Below are positions 15,510 to 22,500 of a DNA stretch of 22,500 nt, piece by piece (the first letter of the stretch is position 1; every line of letters starts with the position of its first letter). The DNA lies in IMG/VR virus record IMGVR_UViG_3300044730_000295, positions 1 to 22,500 of that record; one strand, 5' to 3'. The DNA comes from a virus. Made by a program: the position numbers and the translations under genes. Below the pieces are notes generated by a model that saw nothing but the letters and a program-made list of their open reading frames with translations, was not told the DNA's origin and searched no databases.

Positions 15510-17441
15510 ATGGCACGTCAATATTCCAGTATCTCGCAAGAGACAACACTTACCGCAGACTTAACTGCAAGCACCAGTTCTTTAACGGTTAACGTACAGT
15601 CTGCTGCTAACCTTATGGGTGGTGTTACCCTTTCATCTGGTGATACTTTTACCCTAGTTGTAGACCCAGATACAGCCAACGAGGAAATCGTTTCAGCAAC
15701 CTCAGTTGCTGGTAATGCGATAACCATTACCCGTGCTCAGGACTCTACAACAATTAAGGCACATTCTACTGGTGCCAAGATTCGCCATATGGCTATCGGT
15801 CAGGACTTTCGCCTAGCGGAAGAACACCGCAACGCAAGTAGTGGGGTTCACGGTGTATCTACTAGCAGTGTCGTAGTGGGCACCACAGATACCCAAACCC
15901 TAACCAACAAGACCCTAACCTCTCCAACCCTTACCGCACCAGTGCTGGGTACACCAGCCTCTGGTACCCTCACAAACGCCACAGGATTGCCTGTAACGTC
16001 AGGAATCAGTGGTTTGGGTAGTGGAGTAGCAACCTTCCTTGCAACGCCTTCTAGTGCCAATCTAGCCTCTGCATTGACCGATGAGACAGGAACGGGTGCC
16101 AACGTATTCGCTGGCTCTCCTACCCTTACAGGTACAGTCGCAGCGGTTAACATCAATGCTAGTGGCACAGTAACCTCAGCAGCCTTTGTCGGTCCTATAA
16201 CTGGCAACGTGACTGGTAATGCTGCTACTGCTACCTTGGCATCTTCTGCTACAGCACTAGCCACAGGCAGGACCATCTCCCTTACAGGAGATGTAAGCGG
16301 TACCTCTGGCTCCTTTGATGGAACTGCTAATGCTTCTATTACTGCAGCCATCGCTGCTAATACTATTGTTAACGATGATATCAATGCTTCTGCTGCTATT
16401 GCTTTAAGTAAGTTGGCAACTGACCCATTGGCTAGGGCTAACCACACTGGTACCCAAACTGCCTCTACTATCTCAGACTTTGATACACAGGTACGTACAT
16501 CTCGCCTAGACCAGATGACTGCTCCTAACACTTCTCTATCTATCAATAGCCAGAAGTTAGTAAACGTAGCAGACCCAACTGCTAACCAGGATGCTGTTAC
16601 TCTCAAGTATCTAAATGACCAGAAGGGTGCAGTTAGTGGTATAGCCTCACTTGATGGTTCAGGGTTAATCCCTAACTCTCAGTTGCCACCTCTTGCAATT
16701 ACTAAAACTGATGTGGTAACATCTCAAGTTGCTATGCTTGCGCTAACCGCAGAGGCTGGAGATGTGGCAGTTAGAACAGACCTTAACAAGACGTTCATTT
16801 TAACTGCTAGTCCTGCCTCTACCTTAGGTAACTGGCAAGAGTTATTAACTCCAACAGATACCGTACTGTCAGTAGATGGTGCAACTGGTGCAGTTAGTTT
16901 AAGTGGTTCTTATTTAGCACTAGGTGGTGGCACCCTAACAGGTGCCTTGGCTATGAGCACTAACAAGATTACAGGTATGGGTAACCCAACCTCTAATCAA
17001 GATGCTGCAACTAAGTACTATGTGGATAACGTAGTAGTTGCTCCTAGCAATTTAACTGGTCCAATTACATCTGTAGGTTCTGCTACTGCTGTTGCTTCTC
17101 AGACAGGTACAGGTTCTACATTTGTAATGAATACTAGCCCAACCTTGGTAACTCCAGATATTGGAGTAGCCACGGCTACAAGTGTTAATGGAACTACCAT
17201 ACCTTCCAGTAAGACTTTGGTTGCTACAGATTCGATACAATATGTAGTACCAAGTCAGACTGGTAACAATGGCAAGTATCTAACTACAGACGGCACAACA
17301 TCTAGTTGGGGTGTGGTAGATGCTCTACCTTCTCAGACTGGTAACGCAGGTAAATACCTAACCACGAACGGAACATCCGCTTCGTGGGATACAATTACGA
17401 CAGACCCAACCGCAACAGCCCTACTATTTGGCGGAATGTAA
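15510..17441 (+). CDS. tail fibre protein (643 aa)
   Basis: The N-terminal domain (about 1-95) is beta-rich, with [20 protein letters not shown] and [10 protein letters not shown], followed by [10 protein letters not shown]. From residue about 120 the protein is made of low-complexity, Ala/Thr/Ser/Gly-rich repeats typical of trimeric phage fibres: [80 protein letters not shown]. Shaft elements of the type [20 protein letters not shown] and [20 protein letters not shown] are also present; these are well-known fibre shaft repeats. The C-terminus holds a tandem 26-residue repeat ending SSW/ASW. It should attach to the tail by its N-terminus and contact the host through the distal end. There is no clear intramolecular chaperone domain. 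The opposite-strand open frame of 252 codons is a composition artefact. Confidence 0.85.
   Translation: MARQYSSISQETTLTADLTASTSSLTVNVQSAANLMGGVTLSSGDTFTLVVDPDTANEEIVSATSVAGNAITITRAQDSTTIKAHSTGAKIRHMAIGQDFRLAEEHRNASSGVHGVSTSSVVVGTTDTQTLTNKTLTSPTLTAPVLGTPASGTLTNATGLPVTSGISGLGSGVATFLATPSSANLASALTDETGTGANVFAGSPTLTGTVAAVNINASGTVTSAAFVGPITGNVTGNAATATLASSATALATGRTISLTGDVSGTSGSFDGTANASITAAIAANTIVNDDINASAAIALSKLATDPLARANHTGTQTASTISDFDTQVRTSRLDQMTAPNTSLSINSQKLVNVADPTANQDAVTLKYLNDQKGAVSGIASLDGSGLIPNSQLPPLAITKTDVVTSQVAMLALTAEAGDVAVRTDLNKTFILTASPASTLGNWQELLTPTDTVLSVDGATGAVSLSGSYLALGGGTLTGALAMSTNKITGMGNPTSNQDAATKYYVDNVVVAPSNLTGPITSVGSATAVASQTGTGSTFVMNTSPTLVTPDIGVATATSVNGTTIPSSKTLVATDSIQYVVPSQTGNNGKYLTTDGTTSSWGVVDALPSQTGNAGKYLTTNGTSASWDTITTDPTATALLFGGM
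17250..17387 (+). repeat. tandem imperfect repeat in the fibre gene (78-bp period)
   Basis: The units at 17250-17309 and 17328-17387 encode [20 protein letters not shown] and [20 protein letters not shown], 16 of 20 residues identical, offset by 26 codons. The DNA differs at many third positions, so the duplication is old or held by selection on protein. The SQTGNxGKYLTTxGTxxSW pattern is a common shaft repeat near fibre tips. Confidence 0.8.
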
Positions 17442-17452
17442 AGGAAGAATAA

Positions 17453-17779
17453 ATGGCAACAACATATAAAGTATTAGGACAATTGGCTAGCACAACCTCA
17501 GCCGTTGCACTATACACCTGTCCATCAGCAACACAGACAATCGTATCTACATTAGTAGTATGTAACCGTGCTGCTGCTGCAAAGACATATAAAATTATTT
17601 TAAGACCAGATGATGAAGCACTAGCAGACAAGCACTACATTGCTTTTGATACTCCCTTAGCAGCAAACGATTCAGTAGCCCTAACACTAGGTATTACGAT
17701 GAACGCTTCTGATAAGTTGTATGTGCTAGGTTCAGATACCAACTTGTCATTTAGCCTATTCGGCTCAGAGATTGCGTAA
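17453..17779 (+). CDS. 108 aa beta-rich fibre-associated virion protein
   Basis: A small protein with MATTYKVLGQLASTTSAVAL, then TIVSTLVVCNRAAAAKTYKI, LADKHYIAFDTPLAANDSVA and LSFSLFGSEIA at the end. This is a compact all-beta pattern. Proteins with the same motif set (YKVLGQ, STxxVCNR, HYIAxDTxxxANDxVALTLG, LSFxLFG) are familiar from phage structural modules, where they sit beside fibres or act as decoration. The ribosome binding site AAGGAAG lies just upstream. It falls between the fibre and the glycine-rich genes, so a baseplate or fibre-attachment role is suggested by context. Confidence 0.7.
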   Translation: MATTYKVLGQLASTTSAVALYTCPSATQTIVSTLVVCNRAAAAKTYKIILRPDDEALADKHYIAFDTPLAANDSVALTLGITMNASDKLYVLGSDTNLSFSLFGSEIA

Positions 17780-17781
17780 CT

Positions 17782-18681
17782 ATGACTGTTTCTCGATTAA
17801 AGGGAAATAAAGGTAAGTTCTGGGACCAAGTTACTGTACTTCCATTAACTGTTGATTACTTAGTAGTTGCAGGTGGTGGTGGCTCTGGTGGCGGACAATA
17901 CCTTAACGGTGGTGGTGGCGCAGGTGGACTTCGTTCAACAGTCACTGCGACTGGTGGCGGTGGAACATTAGAAAGTACACTTACCCTGACTACTTCAACT
18001 AACTATACAGTTACAGTAGGTGCAGGTGGTGTGCAAGATGTTGTTGGCAATAACTCTGTATTTTCAACTATTACATCAACTGGTGGTGGTAGAGGTGCAG
18101 GCTTCGGTGTTTATACTGCTACATCTGGTGGCTCTGGTGGTGGCGGATGTGAAACCGTAGCAACAAGAGGTACAGGTGGTGCTGGAACAGCCAACCAAGG
18201 ACGTGCTGGTGGTAATTATACAGATAACGCACATCCTATCCAAGGTGGTGGTGGTGGAGCAGGTACTGCAGGTGGAAATTCTGGAACTACTACTGCTGCT
18301 GGTAATGGTGGTAATGGTGTTGCTGTATCAATAACTGGTTCGTCAGTAACTTACGCTGGTGGTGGTGGTGGAAGTGGTTGGAGTAGTGGAAGTGGAACCA
18401 TTCCAGGCGGAACTGGCGGTGGAGGTAATGGTTTTTGGTCTGCTAGTGGTTCTGCTACAGGTGGCAGTGGAACTGCAAACTTAGGCGGAGGCGGAGGTGG
18501 AGGTTATGGTGTTTCAGCAATTGCAGGTTCTGGTGGTTCTGGAGTAGTAATCCTTCGTTATCCATCTAGATATACTATCACAGTAGGTGCAGGATTAACT
18601 GCAGATGCTACTGGTACCGATGGTTCTTATTCATACAAAAAATTTACAGCAGGTACTGGAAATGTGAGTTGGTCATTATGA
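17782..18681 (+). CDS. glycine-rich (polyglycine) putative receptor-binding protein, copy 1
   Basis: A 299-residue protein in which glycine dominates. The conserved head has MTVSRLKGNKGKFWDQVTVL, then VDYLVVAGGGGSGGG, GGLRSTVTATGGGGTLESTL and STNYTVTVGAGG. Many GGGGG runs follow, then SSVTYAGGGGGSG and GSGVVILRYPSRYTITVGAG, and a tail ending KKFTAGTGNVSW. It matches the glycine-rich domain seen in phage tail-tip proteins. In the known gp38 adhesin of phage S16, such runs form a polyglycine-II sandwich and the loops between bind the host surface; structural likeness here is inference. Its stop overlaps the start of copy 2 in an ATGA junction. The long glycine tracts also create spurious open frames on both strands. 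Confidence 0.75.
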   Translation: MTVSRLKGNKGKFWDQVTVLPLTVDYLVVAGGGGSGGGQYLNGGGGAGGLRSTVTATGGGGTLESTLTLTTSTNYTVTVGAGGVQDVVGNNSVFSTITSTGGGRGAGFGVYTATSGGSGGGGCETVATRGTGGAGTANQGRAGGNYTDNAHPIQGGGGGAGTAGGNSGTTTAAGNGGNGVAVSITGSSVTYAGGGGGSGWSSGSGTIPGGTGGGGNGFWSASGSATGGSGTANLGGGGGGGYGVSAIAGSGGSGVVILRYPSRYTITVGAGLTADATGTDGSYSYKKFTAGTGNVSWSL

Positions 18682-19586
18682 CAGTGAATAGACTAAGAGA
18701 TGCTGGTGTTAGGTTTAATAGTAATAACACTGTACTTCCATTTAATGTTGATTACTTAGTAGTTGCTGGTGGTGGTGCTGGTGGTAGATATGAAAATTCA
18801 GGTGGCGGTGGTGGTGGTGGTTTGCGTTCAACAGTTACTGCAACTGGCGGTGGGGGTTCTTTAGAAACTGCTTTAGGGCTTACTAAATCTACTAATTACA
18901 CAGTCACAGTTGGTGCTGGTGGTGCTGGTGGTGTCATAATTGGTGGTAACGGTCAAGATAATTCAGGTTCTAATTCTGTTTTTGCAACTATCACTTCAAC
19001 TGGTGGTGGTGGCGCTGGTGGTGATTCAAGTGCTGGTCGCACAGGCGGTTCAGGTGGTGGTAATGGTTATGTAAATACTACTACTCCAAATAACGGCACA
19101 GCAAACCAAGGATTTACTGGTGGAATTGGCGCTGGCGTTACTTCTCCTGCTTACGGAGGAGGAGGTGGCGGTGGTGCTGGCGGTGGCGGTGGCGCTGGAA
19201 CTGGCTCAGCAGGTGGCGCAGGCGGTGTTGGTGTGAGTGTTTCAATTACTGGCAGTTCACTTGCTTATGCTGGCGGTGGCGGTGGTGCTGCCAATGGCTC
19301 ACCTACTCCTGCTCCTGGTGGCTCAAGTGTTGGTGGTAATGGCGCGACTAACCCTGTTGACGCTACAAGTGGAGTTGCAAACAGAGGTGGTGGCGGTGGT
19401 GGAACTGGTAGTGATGCTGGTGGCTCGTCAGGTTCTGGTGGCTCAGGCGTAGTGATTGTTAGATGGCTTACTTCTGAAGGCACAATTACAGTAGGTGCTG
19501 GTCTAACAGCAGATGCCACTGGCACTGACGGTTCATACTCATACAAGAAATTTACTGCTGGCACTGGTAATGTCAGTTTTGCATAA
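18678..19586 (+). CDS. glycine-rich (polyglycine) putative receptor-binding protein, copy 2
   Basis: A 302-residue paralogue of the gene before it. I start it at the ATG at 18678, which overlaps the previous stop (ATGA); a TTG nine bases earlier is in frame but less likely. The same head appears (MTVNRLRDAGVRFNSNNTVL, VDYLVVAGGGAGG, GGLRSTVTATGGGGSLETAL, STNYTVTVGAGGAGG). The same tail is nearly identical to copy 1 (TITVGAGLTADATGTDGSYS ... KKFTAGTGNVSF). The middle differs in length and in the residues between glycine runs, which would be the exposed loops. It probably sits at the tail or fibre tip, as suggested for copy 1. Confidence 0.75.
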   Translation: MTVNRLRDAGVRFNSNNTVLPFNVDYLVVAGGGAGGRYENSGGGGGGGLRSTVTATGGGGSLETALGLTKSTNYTVTVGAGGAGGVIIGGNGQDNSGSNSVFATITSTGGGGAGGDSSAGRTGGSGGGNGYVNTTTPNNGTANQGFTGGIGAGVTSPAYGGGGGGGAGGGGGAGTGSAGGAGGVGVSVSITGSSLAYAGGGGGAANGSPTPAPGGSSVGGNGATNPVDATSGVANRGGGGGGTGSDAGGSSGSGGSGVVIVRWLTSEGTITVGAGLTADATGTDGSYSYKKFTAGTGNVSFA

Positions 19587-19598
19587 CAAGGAGAATAA

Positions 19599-19973
19599 AT
19601 GGCACACTACGCGTTTTTAGACGGAAACAACATAGTCACTGAAGTAATAGTGGGTGTTGATGAATACATTACTCAGACAGACCTAGACGGCACAGATGTC
19701 GGTGGGTCATCTGAGGCTTGGGAAACTTGGTATGGCAACTTCAGAGGACAACTCTGTAAGCGTACTAGTTACAATGGCAACTATCGCAAGAACTATGCTG
19801 GCATTGGTTACACCTTTGACAGTGTAAGAGATGCTTTTATTCCTCCTAAGCCATACCCATCTTGGATACTAAATGAAGATACTTGCCTATGGGATTCACC
19901 AGTGCCAAGACCAGAAGGTGAAGGTCTATGGGATTGGGATGAGGATTCACTGAACTGGATTGAGCGAGTCTAG
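19599..19973 (+). CDS. 124 aa conserved phage protein of the tail-fibre region
   Basis: A compact protein with MAHYAFLDGNNIVTEVIVGV, then WYGNFRGQLCKRTSYNGNYR, KNYAGIGYTFDSVRDAFIPP, KPYPSWILNEDTCLWDSPVP and LWDWDEDSLNWIERV. From memory this family (H/YAFLDxNNIVTxVIVG ... KRTSYNGNxRKNYAGIGYTYD ... KPYPSWxLNEDTxxWxxPVPxP) occurs in very different phages, including marine cyanophages and pelagiphages, near fibre and tail genes. Function unknown; a fibre or baseplate attachment role is possible. It has the best ribosome binding site here, AAGGAGA at 19588-19594, and lies between glycine-rich copies 2 and 3. Its TAG overlaps the GTG of copy 3. Confidence 0.8.
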   Translation: MAHYAFLDGNNIVTEVIVGVDEYITQTDLDGTDVGGSSEAWETWYGNFRGQLCKRTSYNGNYRKNYAGIGYTFDSVRDAFIPPKPYPSWILNEDTCLWDSPVPRPEGEGLWDWDEDSLNWIERV

Positions 19974-20884
19974 TGACTATTAGAAGTTTTAAGGACTCAG
20001 ATAAATTTTGGGATGGTGTCACTTCATCTTCAGTCACCGTTAATTATTTAGTAGTTGCAGGTGGCGCAGGTGGTTCTGGATATTACGGTGGTGGTGGGGG
20101 TGCTGGAGGACTTCGTTCTACTGTAACTGCTACTGGTGGTGGAGGTTCTTTAGAAACTGCTTTAAGTTTAAGTGTATCTACTAACTACACAGTCACAGTA
20201 GGTGGCGGTGGTGCAGGTGGGCCTGCTTCTGAGGCTTTATCTACTAATGGTAGTAACTCTGTATTTAGCACAATTACTTCTACTGGCGGTGGTGGTGCTG
20301 GTTATTACCAAGCAATCGCTGGTGCTACTGGTGGTAGTGGTGGAGGCGGGGGAGTTGGCGAAAGTGCAGGTGGTGCAGGTGGAGCAGGTACTGCTAACCA
20401 AGGCTATGCAGGCGGTGGCAGTATTGCTCGCAGTAGTGGGGATTACCCAACTTCTGGTGGCGGAGGCGGTGCTGGTGCAGTAGGTCAAGTAGGTGCAAAA
20501 AGTGCAGACTCTGCAGATGGTGGTGCTGGTGTTGCGGTAAGTATTTCAGGAAGTTCAGTTACTTACGCTGGAGGAGGCGGAGGCTGGATTAGCAGTAAGC
20601 CTTGGACTGGAGCAGGAATTGGTGGAGCAGGTGGTGGAGGTAATGGGGCTAATACATCTACAGCAGGTTCAGGTACAGTCAACACTGGTGGTGGAGGCGG
20701 TGGCGCAAGCGGAGCAGCAGGTGGAGTTTCAGGTGCTGGTGGCTCAGGAGTAGTGATTCTTAAATACCCTGATAATTTCACTATCACTATCGGTGCAGGT
20801 TTAACAGGAACAACTCCCAGTCCTAGTGGTGGATTCAAAGTAACTACATTTACTGCTGGTACAGGAAATGTAAGTTTTGGTTAA
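19973..20884 (+). CDS. glycine-rich (polyglycine) putative receptor-binding protein, copy 3
   Basis: A 303-residue third paralogue with a GTG start inside the TAGTG junction. The head is more divergent (MTIRSFKDSDKFWDGVTSSS, VNYLVVAGGAGGSG), but GGLRSTVTATGGGGSLETAL, STNYTVTVGGGGAGG and FSTITSTGGGGAG are kept. The tail keeps TITIGAGLT and the last residues FTAGTGNVSF, but between them has PSPSGGFKVTT in place of the ADATGTDGSYSYKK of copies 1 and 2. Copies 1 and 2 are therefore closer to each other at the end. Glycine runs fill the middle. A host-recognition role at the tail tip is inferred from the family. Confidence 0.75.
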   Translation: MTIRSFKDSDKFWDGVTSSSVTVNYLVVAGGAGGSGYYGGGGGAGGLRSTVTATGGGGSLETALSLSVSTNYTVTVGGGGAGGPASEALSTNGSNSVFSTITSTGGGGAGYYQAIAGATGGSGGGGGVGESAGGAGGAGTANQGYAGGGSIARSSGDYPTSGGGGGAGAVGQVGAKSADSADGGAGVAVSISGSSVTYAGGGGGWISSKPWTGAGIGGAGGGGNGANTSTAGSGTVNTGGGGGGASGAAGGVSGAGGSGVVILKYPDNFTITIGAGLTGTTPSPSGGFKVTTFTAGTGNVSFG

Positions 20885-20997
20885 TGTTAGAATGTTGGAA
20901 TTGCGAACAGGAATTTAATCCTGTTAGTACAAGGTGGCTTTGCCCTTTCTGCAAAGCAAAATCAAATTGTTGTGATGGACAACCATTAGGAGTGTAA
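20884..20997 (+). CDS. 37 aa zinc-ribbon mini-protein
   Basis: A 37-codon gene exactly filling the space between copy 3 and the next tail gene. Its ATG lies in a TAATG overlap and its TAA directly abuts the following GTG. The product has MLECWNCEQEF and RWLCPFCKAKSNCC, so two CxxC pairs (Cys 4/7 and 20/23) spaced like a zinc ribbon, plus Cys 29 and 30. The four-Cys arrangement, and the presence of AGGAG for the next gene within its end, make this a real gene and not chance. The role could be structural metal binding in the tail or regulation; nothing in the sequence decides. Confidence 0.7.
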   Translation: MLECWNCEQEFNPVSTRWLCPFCKAKSNCCDGQPLGV

Positions 20998-22500
20998 GTG
21001 GCTGGTAGAGATATAACCGATGATATACCGTTAAACGTAGGCCAGCCTACTTTACCTTCTAACATCTGGTTTAACACAGACACAGCATACGATGTTGCTA
21101 TTGGTGGACAACCATTCATCTATGCAACAAGTGAAGAGCGACCATACGAAAGAGCAACTGCTCCGTATCGTAAGCAACAGTTTGATAACAGCCAACAGCC
21201 AGGTGAGCAGTCGCTCACTGGTTGGTGGATTCGTTCTCAATCATCCTTTCATCGTGGTGCTGGACTAAAGTTCTATGACCCATCAGCAGGTGAGGAAGTA
21301 GAACATCGCTATGAAACCAGCAAAGGTGTAGATGTATGGACTCCAGGAGAAGTAACTTTACTTCGTGAGGTAGTACAAAGCCACGAAACTACTGGCGATA
21401 TTGCTGACAATGGTGTAACCCAACAACACTTACGTTCTATTGAGTGGACTACTGCTAGTACAACTAGCATTAGCAACACCTATCAAGGTGCCTTGATGCT
21501 GGACGAATACGATGTAGATAAAATCTTTCCTAAGATTACTGCATCTATTAATAACAAAGCCTTAACATCTAACGTAGCAACCCTTACCACAACTGCCGTT
21601 CACGGCCTATGTGTGGGTATGGAAGTTGTAGTAACTGGTGTAGATGCTACCTTTAATGGTACTTATACTATTACTACAGTGCCAACTACTACAACATTTA
21701 CCTATGCTAAGACAGCATCAAACGTAGTATCTACTGCCGTATCCCCTGTAGGTACAGCAACCAGTGAAATTATCCACTTTGTTGATTACAATAGTGGTTC
21801 AGACTTTCCTGTTTTTGCTATATGTGATGACGGAACAAATGGTTTTTGGGTAACTAACGTTACTAGTGGTGGCTCAAATAAGATTACAGTTTACAAGAAG
21901 TTACTAAGCCTTGACGCTTCTACATCTGGAACACAGATGTTTGATAGCAACTTTGAAATTACTAACGCTGTTATGGAGTACGTAAAGAATCGTATTGTAA
22001 TGGCTGCTGATAATAAAGTGTATGAGTTCTCTGCTGCTGCAACTTCATTACCTACCGCAGTGTACAGTAATCCTTCTGCTGGTCACGTGTACACCAGCAT
22101 TACAGCGTCTGGTACTGCTATCTACTTGGCTGGCTACAACGGTATCCAATCAACCATTGAGAAGTTTGTACTATCTTCCACTGGTACTATGCCTACCATA
22201 TCATCTGCAATTACTGCAGCCGAGTTACCAACTGGTGAAATAGTGCAAGCAATACACTACTACCTAGGCTATATGCTAATTGGTACTAGCAAGGGTGTGC
22301 GTGTAGCACAAGTAGCAGATGATGGCTCACTAACTTATGGTCCAATAATTGTAGAGACTACTCAACCAGTGTACGCATTTGCAACTAGAGATAGATTTGC
22401 TTGGGCTACCACTGGTGTATCAGGTGAGCCTGGCCTTATCCGCATTGACCTATCAGAACAGATTAGTCCGTTGGTGTTTGCTTACGCAAACGATGTGTAT
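20998..22500 (+). CDS. large tail protein, beta-propeller-like, N-terminal 501 residues (runs off the window)
   Basis: A GTG start at 20998, with AGGAG at 20988-20992; the frame is open to the last base. The N-terminal region (ITDDIPLNVGQPTLPSNIWF ... RKQQFDNSQQPGEQSLTGWW, then IRSQSSFHRGAGLKFYD and SKGVDVWTPGEVTLLREV, residues about 1-125) resembles, from memory, minor tail proteins of actinobacteriophages. Residues about 182-251 form a beta module often inserted in tail proteins (AVHGLCVGMEVVVTGVDATF, NGTYTITTVPTTTTFTYA). After it come repeated strands (VFAICDDGTNGFWV, MEYVKNRIVMAADNKVYEF, VYTSITASGTAIYLAGYNGI, IHYYLGYMLIGTSKGVRV) that look like propeller blades. It may be the tail nozzle or tip protein of a short tail, comparable in place to tail tubular protein B, without clear identity. 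Confidence 0.65.
   Translation, partial: MAGRDITDDIPLNVGQPTLPSNIWFNTDTAYDVAIGGQPFIYATSEERPYERATAPYRKQQFDNSQQPGEQSLTGWWIRSQSSFHRGAGLKFYDPSAGEEVEHRYETSKGVDVWTPGEVTLLREVVQSHETTGDIADNGVTQQHLRSIEWTTASTTSISNTYQGALMLDEYDVDKIFPKITASINNKALTSNVATLTTTAVHGLCVGMEVVVTGVDATFNGTYTITTVPTTTTFTYAKTASNVVSTAVSPVGTATSEIIHFVDYNSGSDFPVFAICDDGTNGFWVTNVTSGGSNKITVYKKLLSLDASTSGTQMFDSNFEITNAVMEYVKNRIVMAADNKVYEFSAAATSLPTAVYSNPSAGHVYTSITASGTAIYLAGYNGIQSTIEKFVLSSTGTMPTISSAITAAELPTGEIVQAIHYYLGYMLIGTSKGVRVAQVADDGSLTYGPIIVETTQPVYAFATRDRFAWATTGVSGEPGLIRIDLSEQISPLVFAYANDVY

Noticed and set aside
15848-16606. 252-codon open frame on the minus strand inside the fibre gene
   Set aside because: A Val/Ala-rich shadow of the Thr/Ala-rich repeats of the fibre, which is clearly coding on the plus strand.
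17860-20760. Possible CRISPR or microsatellite array from the repeated GGTGGTGGT tracts
   Set aside because: There are no equal-length repeats with unique spacers; the tracts are coding glycine runs of irregular length.
19237-20838. Several open frames on both strands within the glycine-rich genes
   Set aside because: GGT/GGC repeats are open in all frames and give Pro-, Val/Leu- or Thr/Ser-rich nonsense; the plus-strand glycine frame carries conserved motifs in all three copies.

Overview
This window looks like the late, structural region of a tailed double-stranded DNA phage. Almost the whole 22.5 kb is one co-oriented block of plus-strand genes. The base composition is AT-leaning. Most neighbouring genes touch or overlap at TAATG, TAGTG or ATGA junctions, as in a compact late operon. 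I see no tRNA, rRNA, CRISPR array, insertion sequence, integrase or replication gene. Several proteins resemble, from memory, virion proteins of phages of Actinobacteria and of aquatic metagenomic phages. A phage of a low-GC aquatic bacterium, possibly an actinobacterium, is therefore a reasonable but unproven guess. The lack of a tape-measure protein, tail-tube protein or tail chaperone frameshift, and the direct step from an adaptor-like gene to fibre genes, suggest a short-tailed (podovirus-like) particle.

Layout from left to right. (1) Positions 2-1500: the end of an HslV/proteasome-like Ntn-hydrolase peptidase, three small lysine-rich proteins (one of only 33 residues) and a Pro/Gly-rich protein. 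(2) Positions 1500-10522: four large proteins of 1636, 373, 507 and 484 residues that I read as internal virion or DNA-ejection proteins. The 507-residue one carries an N-terminal phage-lysozyme-like domain. (3) Positions 10523-12182: a short intergenic region with an inverted repeat, the scaffolding protein, the major capsid protein, and a strong UUCG-loop hairpin behind the capsid gene. (4) Positions 12207-14609: eight small genes, including two with Cys/His motifs at the N-terminus and several very basic proteins of widespread but uncharacterised virus families. (5) Positions 14606-22500: an adaptor-like protein, a 643-residue fibre, a small fibre-associated beta protein, three paralogous glycine-rich (polyglycine) proteins interrupted by a 124-residue protein, a 37-residue zinc-ribbon protein, and the start of a large tail protein that runs off the right edge.

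How it may work together: scaffold and capsid build the prohead, and the HslV-like peptidase is a candidate for processing it. The ejection proteins and lysozyme would be packaged and would open the cell wall. The adaptor and large tail protein would form the tail stub. The fibre and the glycine-rich set would provide host recognition. The most noteworthy points are the phage HslV-like peptidase, the triplicated glycine-rich putative receptor-binding proteins, the families of tiny basic proteins, and two overlooked Cys-motif mini-proteins.
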